DNA from: Antedon mediterranea
Taxonomy: Eukaryota > Echinodermata > Crinoidea > Comatulida > Antedonidae
DNA: 64,000 bases
Assembly: GCF_964355755.1 (NCBI RefSeq)
Contig: NC_092670.1
Span: 41,031,795-41,095,794, forward strand
Reading direction: 5' to 3'
In this document: piece by piece, positions 59,157 to 64,000 of the stretch
Layout of the letters: each line of letters opens with the position of its first letter
Numbering within the stretch: position 1 is the stretch's first letter
The notes under the pieces: generated by a model
Databases searched by the model: none
The model's input: only the letters and a program-made list of their open reading frames with translations
Told to the model about the DNA's origin: nothing
Program-made: the position numbers and the translations under genes

Positions 59157-59306
59157 TCAGTCGTCTAACAATGATTGTAATTTTAATTCTGCTAACTGAT
59201 TGGCTCGTCGATCTCGTTGTATACTTTCACGTAATTCTTGGAGTTTGTCCTCTATTGTGCATCCAATGTATTCAAAAGGTTGTGTTACCTTGCTCTCTTG
59301 TGGTAG
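59157..59306 (-). CDS. Unrecognised gene, last exon
   Basis: 50 codons including TGA, phase 0 start after TTTTTTATAG. Encodes EYIGCTIEDKLQELRESIQR and a Leu-rich helical end, probably coiled coil. Confidence 0.75.
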   Translation of the reverse strand, partial: LPQESKVTQPFEYIGCTIEDKLQELRESIQRDRRANQLAELKLQSLLDD

Positions 59307-62300
59307 CTATAAAAAAATAAAATAAATTGTGGTTTAAAACAAAAAGCCTTGTTTCTTATTTAAAATATTGTATTGCTGTGTATAGTAAGATTCAATAATG
59401 TATTAAAATATATAGTGTACAAGTGTTAAGGTCTGGCTACACTATCAAACTGACAACAAATGTGATGTGCCATGGACATAATGGCATGTTTGTATGTATG
59501 TATTTTTGTTATTGCTATGTATATTTTAAGGGGGAATGTGGATAGAGGTGCTTGTCACCTGTCCATCCCTTTCTTTTCGCTGCTTGTTTTGTTTTGTGTT
59601 TTTGTATGCAGTGATAAAGTTTAATAAATAAAAAAAAAAAATTGTCATATAACTACCATATTTGGGCACATCACACTTTGTTTGTCAAACTAGTTTGATA
59701 GTGTAGACAGAGCTTTATTGCAAGATGTGTGTCTTAAGTACATGCAAGATGTGTCTTAAGTACATGCAAGATGTGTCTTAAGTACATGCAAGATGTGTCT
59801 TAAGTACATGCAAAATGTGTCTTAAGTACATGCAAAATGTGTCTTAAGTACATGCAAGATGTGTCTTAAGTACATGCAAGATGTGTCTTAAGTACATGCA
59901 AGATGTGTCTTAAGTACATGCAAGATGTGTCTTAAGTACATGCAAGATGCGTCTTAAGTACATGCAAGATGTGTCTTAAGTACATGCAAGATGTGTCTTA
60001 AGTACATGCAAAATGTGTCTTAAGTACATGCAAGATGTGTCTTAAGTACATGCAAGATGTGTCTTAAGTACATGCAAGATGTGTCTTAAGTACATGCAAG
60101 ATGTGTCTTAAGTTCATGCAAGATGTGTCTTAAGTTCATGCAAGATGTGTCTTAAGTACATGCAAGATGTGTCTTAAGTACATGCAAGATGTGTCTTAAG
60201 TACATGCAAGATGTGTCTTAAGTACATGCAAGATGTGTCTTAAGTACATGCAAGATGTGTCTTAAGTACATGCAAAATGTGTCTTAAGTACATGCAAGAT
60301 GTGTCTTAAGTACATGCAAGATGTTTCTTAAGTACATGCAAGATGTGTCTTAAGTACATGCAAGATGTGTCTTAAGTACATGCAAGATGCGTCTTAAGTA
60401 CATGCAAAATGTGTCTTAAGTACATGCAAAATGTGTCTTAAGTACATGCAAGATGTGTCTTAAGTACATGCAAAATGTGTCTTAAGTACATGCAAGATGT
60501 GTCTTAAGTACATGCAAGATGTGTCTTAAGTACAGTACCAACGTATCCATTAAATACAATGCAACTTAGAAATAAACCTTTAATTGAAATGTTGGAGTAA
60601 AGTGTGCTAAGGGGTCTTCACCAGGTTCACTGCATGCTGACAACAGCTTGTCCAGTCTATAAAAAGAAAATAGTATTTTGACAATATACATTTAAAGTGT
60701 AGATTTATTATATAGTTATGTAGAAGCAACCATTTTATTTAGTGTGACATTAGACACCCTCACATTCAAAGAAAAGAAAATTATATTAAAATTAAACTTT
60801 TCTTATTTAAAGAGTGAGCTGTAGTTTAAAGCATATGCCCATATATGGACATGATGATGTCATACCACTACCATATTTGAGAACATCATATTTTTTTTTT
60901 TAAATTATGTTGACAGTGTAAACAGAACCTTAGGACCTTGTACTAAATGAGAGTGTATTTCTTTTACAACCAATCAATGTATTACTGTGAGTTACCACTC
61001 ACTACAACATTCAGACACAATACAAAATCCTCAATATGATCTCTGCAATAACTTCTCAATTACCTTTTCATTTCTTCTTTTTCTTTGGTAAGTTGATGTT
61101 TAAAATCTTCAACCGTCTCACTTGTTTCTTTCACAATAGCAATTGGTTTTGAAATCACTTTAATTAGTGTTAGCATGTCCGCACCATCAGTTTGCTCATT
61201 ACTCTCGTCCCTCTTTTTGTTTGCACTTTCATAGAATGACTTGACAATTCTGTAAAAAACATAATCAAAATTCACAATTAATAATATTCCTGCAAAAACA
61301 TAATAACTAATATGACATAATGACTATATTTCCTAATCTATGATGATAAGACTTTAAACACTCATATAGGATTATGACAGTGAAAACATTTTTGTTTGGT
61401 TTCTATTATTAAATCATTGATTGTAAACCAAAATTAATACTGGTTTACAATCAATGATTATGTTGTCACTGACAAGATGAGATTGAATGGTTTCTTACTT
61501 TTCAGGGTGAAAACGCCTATCATCAGCAGTCTGCTTAGTTGCAAGTTTCCAGGAATGTGGTGGTTTGTAAGTACTTAAGTCAGATTCTAGATAATATACT
61601 AAAAACAAGCGTGGGTCTCCATCCAATTCTACAAAAGAAACAAATTAATTTCCACCTCATTTTTTTTGTACAATGTTTACTTTGTTGCAATAAAATAATT
61701 TGAACCGTTCATGAAATTATTTGTACTATTGCACTCATAAACATTAATTATTCTGTATAATATGTGAGCTTAGTGATGAATATACAACTATAACACTGGC
61801 TAGAAATATCAATTGTCAATTCAGAAAACAAGATGCTAAAATAACTAAGTGGAGTTGATAGGGCCTTACCTTCTTGGTACTGCATGGCATCTTGCAGCAT
61901 TGCCAACTTATAGCTAATACATGTCTCTACTATCTTAATCCATGGAATATGAGCTACAGTAGGTACACGGCCACTTTGATCAAAACTTAATAACTAAGTG
62001 CAGTTGATAGGGCCTTACCTTCTTGGTATTGCATGGCATCTTGCAGCATTGCCAACTTATAGCTAATACATGTCTCTACTATCTTAATCCATGGAATATG
62101 AGCTACAGTCGGCACACAGCCACTTTGATCAAAACTTAATAACTAAGTGCAGTTGATAGGGCCTTACCTTCTTGGTATTGCATGGCATCTTGCAGCATTG
62201 CCAACTTATAGCTAATACATGTCTCTACTATCTTAATCCATGGAATATGAGCTACAGTCGGCACACAGCCACTTTGATCAAAACTTAATAACTAAGTGCA

Positions 62301-64000
62301 GTTGATAGGGCCTTACCTTCTTGGTATTGCATGGCATCTTGCAGCATTGCCAACTTATAGCTAATACATGTCTCTACTATCGTAATCCATGGAATATGAG
62401 CTACAGTCGGCACACAGCCACTTTGATCAAAACTTAATAACTAAGTGGAGTTGATAGGGCCTTACCTTCTTGGTATTGCATGGCATCTTGCAGCATTGCC
62501 AACTTATAGCTAATACATGTCTCTACTATCGTAATCCATGGAATATGAGCTACAGTCGGCACACAGCCACTTTGATCAAAACTTAATAACTAAGTGGAGT
62601 TGATAGGGCCTTACCTTCTTGGTATTGCATGGCATCTTGCAGCATTGCCAACTTATAGCTAATACATGTCTCTACTATCTTAATCCATGGAATATGAGCT
62701 ACAGTCGGCACACAGCCACTTTGATCAAAACTTAATAACTAAGTGGAGTTGATAGGGCCTTACCTTCTTGGTATTGCATGGCATCTTGCAGCATTGCCAA
62801 CTTATAGCTAATACATGTCTCTACTATCGTAATCCATGGAATATGAGCTACAGTCGGCACACAGCCACTTTGATCAAAACTTAATAACTAAGTGGAGTTG
62901 ATAGGGCCTTACCTTCTTGGTATTGCATGGCATCTTGCAGCATTGCCAACTTATAGCTAATACATGTCTCTACTATCTTAATCCATGGAATATGAGCTAC
63001 AGTAGGTACACAGCCACTTTGATCAAAACTTAATAACTAAGTGCAGTTGATAGGGCCTTACCTTCTTGGTATTGCATGGCATCTTGCAGCATTGCCAACT
63101 TATAGCTAATACATGTCTCTACTATCTTAATCCATGGAATATGAGCTACAGTAGGTACACAGCCACTTTGATCAAAACTTAATAACTAAGTGCAGTTGAT
63201 AGGGCCTTACCTTCTTGGTATTGCATGGCATCTTGCAGCATTGCCAACTTATAGCTAATACATGTCTCTACTATCTTAATCCATGGAATATGCGCTACAG
63301 TAGGTACACAGCCACTTTGATCAAAACTTAATAACTAAGTGCAGTTGATAGGGCCTTACCTTCTTGGTATTGCATGGCATCTTGCAGCATTGCCAACTTA
63401 CAGCTAATACATGTCTCTACTATCTTAATCCATGGAATATGCGCTACAGTAGGTACACAGCCACTTTGATCAAAACTTAATAACTAAGTGCAGTTGATAG
63501 GGCCTTACCTTCTTGGTATTGCATGGCATCTTGCAGCATTGCCAACTTATAGCTAATACATGTCTCTACTATCTTAATCCATGGAATATGAGCTACAGTA
63601 GGTACACAGCCACTTTGATCAAAACTTAATAACTAAGTGCAGTTGATAGGGCCTTACCTTCTTGGTATTGCATGGCATCTTGCAGCATTGCCAACTTATA
63701 GCTAATACATGTCTCTACTATCTTAATCCATGGAATATGAGCTACAGTCGGCACACAGCCACTTTGATCAAAACTTAATAACTAAGTGGAGTTGATATGG
63801 CCTTACCTTCTTGGTATTGCATGGCATCTTGCAGCATTGCCAACTTATAGCTAATACATGTCTCTACTATCTTAATCCATGGAATATGCGCTACAGTAGG
63901 TACACAGCCACTTTGATCAAAACTTAATAACTAAGTGCAGTTGATAGGGCCTTACCTTCTTGGTATTGCATGGCATCTTGCAGCATTGCCAACTTACAGC
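59157..64000 (-). CDS. Unrecognised protein, 3' part of gene (four exons plus amplified exon)
   Basis: Spliced model: a repeated 84-bp exon (copy nearest the 3' end 61953-61870), then 61628-61499, 61249-61064, 60656-60578 and 59306-59157, all GT-AG with agreeing phases (1, 0+2, 2, 0). The C-terminal protein reads HIPWIKIVETCISYKLAMLQ in the repeated exon, then LDGDPRLFLVYYLESDLSTY, IVKSFYESANKK, an acidic/charged coiled-coil-like stretch (VEDFKHQLTKEKEEMKR), FTPTFQLKLPQESKVTQPF and QLAELKLQSLLDD with a stop. It looks cytosolic, helical and charged, with no membrane segment. I do not recognise the family. The 5' part is outside the window. Confidence 0.75.
59426..59717. mobile_element. MITE interrupted by a poly(A) retroelement fragment
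   Basis: Outer ends TTAAGGTCTGGCTACACTAT and ...TGATAGTGTAGACAGAGCTT belong to the same MITE family as 12822-13641. The middle, about 59487-59642, ends ...TTTAATAAATAAAAAAAAAAAA on the plus strand, the 3' end of a LINE- or SINE-like insertion. Lies in the last intron of the unrecognised gene. Confidence 0.7.
59727..60533. repeat. 22-bp minisatellite, about 37 copies
   Basis: Copies of GTCTTAAGTACATGCAAGAT+GT, with scattered AAAATG, GCGTC and TTCATG variants. It fills most of the last intron of the unrecognised gene. Confidence 0.95.
60578..60656 (-). CDS. Unrecognised gene, penultimate exon
   Basis: The first base completes an Arg codon, then LDKLLSACSEPGEDPLAHFT PTFQLK, donor AAG|GTTTAT. 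Acceptor TTTTTATAG. Confidence 0.75.
60816..60932. mobile_element. Degenerate MITE of the CTGTCTACAC family
   Basis: The interior GCCCATATATGGACATGATG and CCACTACCATATTTG matches the other family members; both ends are decayed. Confidence 0.6.
61064..61249 (-). CDS. Unrecognised gene, third exon from the end
   Basis: Encodes KIVKSFYESANKKRDESNEQ, then VISKPIAIVKETSETVEDFK and a run rich in Lys/Glu. Acceptor TTTTTTACAG, donor AAAAG|GTAATT, phase 2. Confidence 0.78.
61499..61628 (-). CDS. Unrecognised gene, fourth exon from the end
   Basis: Encodes ELDGDPRLFLVYYLESDLST YKPPHSWKLATKQ and HPE. Its first two bases AA complete the Glu codon begun by the last G of the repeated exon, which ties the exon array to this gene. 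Acceptor TTTTGTAG, donor GAAAA|GTAAGA. Confidence 0.78.
61843..64000 (-). repeat. 149-bp array amplifying a complete exon, 14 full copies and one cut
   Basis: Each unit contains an acceptor (...CTACTGTAG or ...CGACTGTAG), an 84-bp open exon and the donor CAAGAAG|GTAAGG. Exon copies occupy 61870-61953 plus multiples of 149 bp, the last being 63956 onward, cut by the window edge. Exon phase is 1-1 and no copy has a stop. Differences include Lys-to-Thr (copies near 62317, 62466, 62764), Tyr-to-Cys (near 63360 and 63956) and synonymous changes. The predicted intron between neighbours is only 65 nt. Confidence 0.92.
61870..61953 (-). CDS. Amplified exon, 3'-most copy (type copy)
   Basis: CT|CAT ATT CCA TGG ... 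CAA GAA G, encoding HIPWIKIVETCISYKLAMLQ DAMQYQE and half of two flanking codons. This copy differs from the others by a synonymous CAG Gln codon before TAC. It is the copy adjacent to the next constitutive exon. Confidence 0.8.

Overview
Eukaryotic, animal nuclear DNA: AT-rich, with spliced genes, GT-AG introns, MITEs, a tRNA-derived SINE, 3' ends of non-LTR retrotransposons and very many minisatellites. The frequent TAGGCCTA-type words and the protein similarities suggest an invertebrate deuterostome, and echinoderm is my best guess (inference). Three multi-exon genes and one giant tRNA array all lie on the minus strand.

Layout. 1-2.8 kb: two tandem copies of a small unrecognised coding unit on the plus strand (136-396, broken start; 2497-2775, intact). 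5.7-16.3 kb: a complete five-exon aquaporin gene (280 aa) whose second NPA box reads NPI and whose inferred selectivity filter is L/T/A/R. Its 8.65-kb first intron holds a MITE split by a LINE 3' end, a perfect-TIR MITE and several minisatellites. 16.65-40.03 kb: a head-to-tail array of 153 tRNA-Ile(AAU)-like units of about 154 bp plus a partial one, all transcribed on the minus strand. It has nested higher-order duplications of 2604, 909, 5306, 760 and 1818 bp, equal to 17, 6, 35, 5 and 12 monomers. 40.9-53.4 kb: a complete six-exon EXTL3-like gene (942 aa), the glycosyltransferase that starts heparan sulfate chains. At its exon 4 the 5' splice site is embedded in a 45-bp minisatellite that repeats exon end plus donor 12 times, in frame for the first six. 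53.4-59.1 kb: AT-rich sequence with minisatellites and possible 5' leader exons of EXTL3. 59.2-64 kb: the 3' end of an unrecognised gene. Just upstream of its last four exons, a 149-bp tandem repeat carries an 84-bp, phase 1-1 exon with both splice sites, 14 complete copies plus one cut by the window edge.

Common theme. Besides ordinary minisatellites, three arrays have each captured and multiplied a complete functional RNA element: a pol III tRNA gene, a 5' splice site with its exon end, and a whole symmetric exon. I consider these the most interesting content. The protein genes are not an operon. They only share a strand, and the tRNA array lies between the EXTL3 3' end and the aquaporin 5' end.
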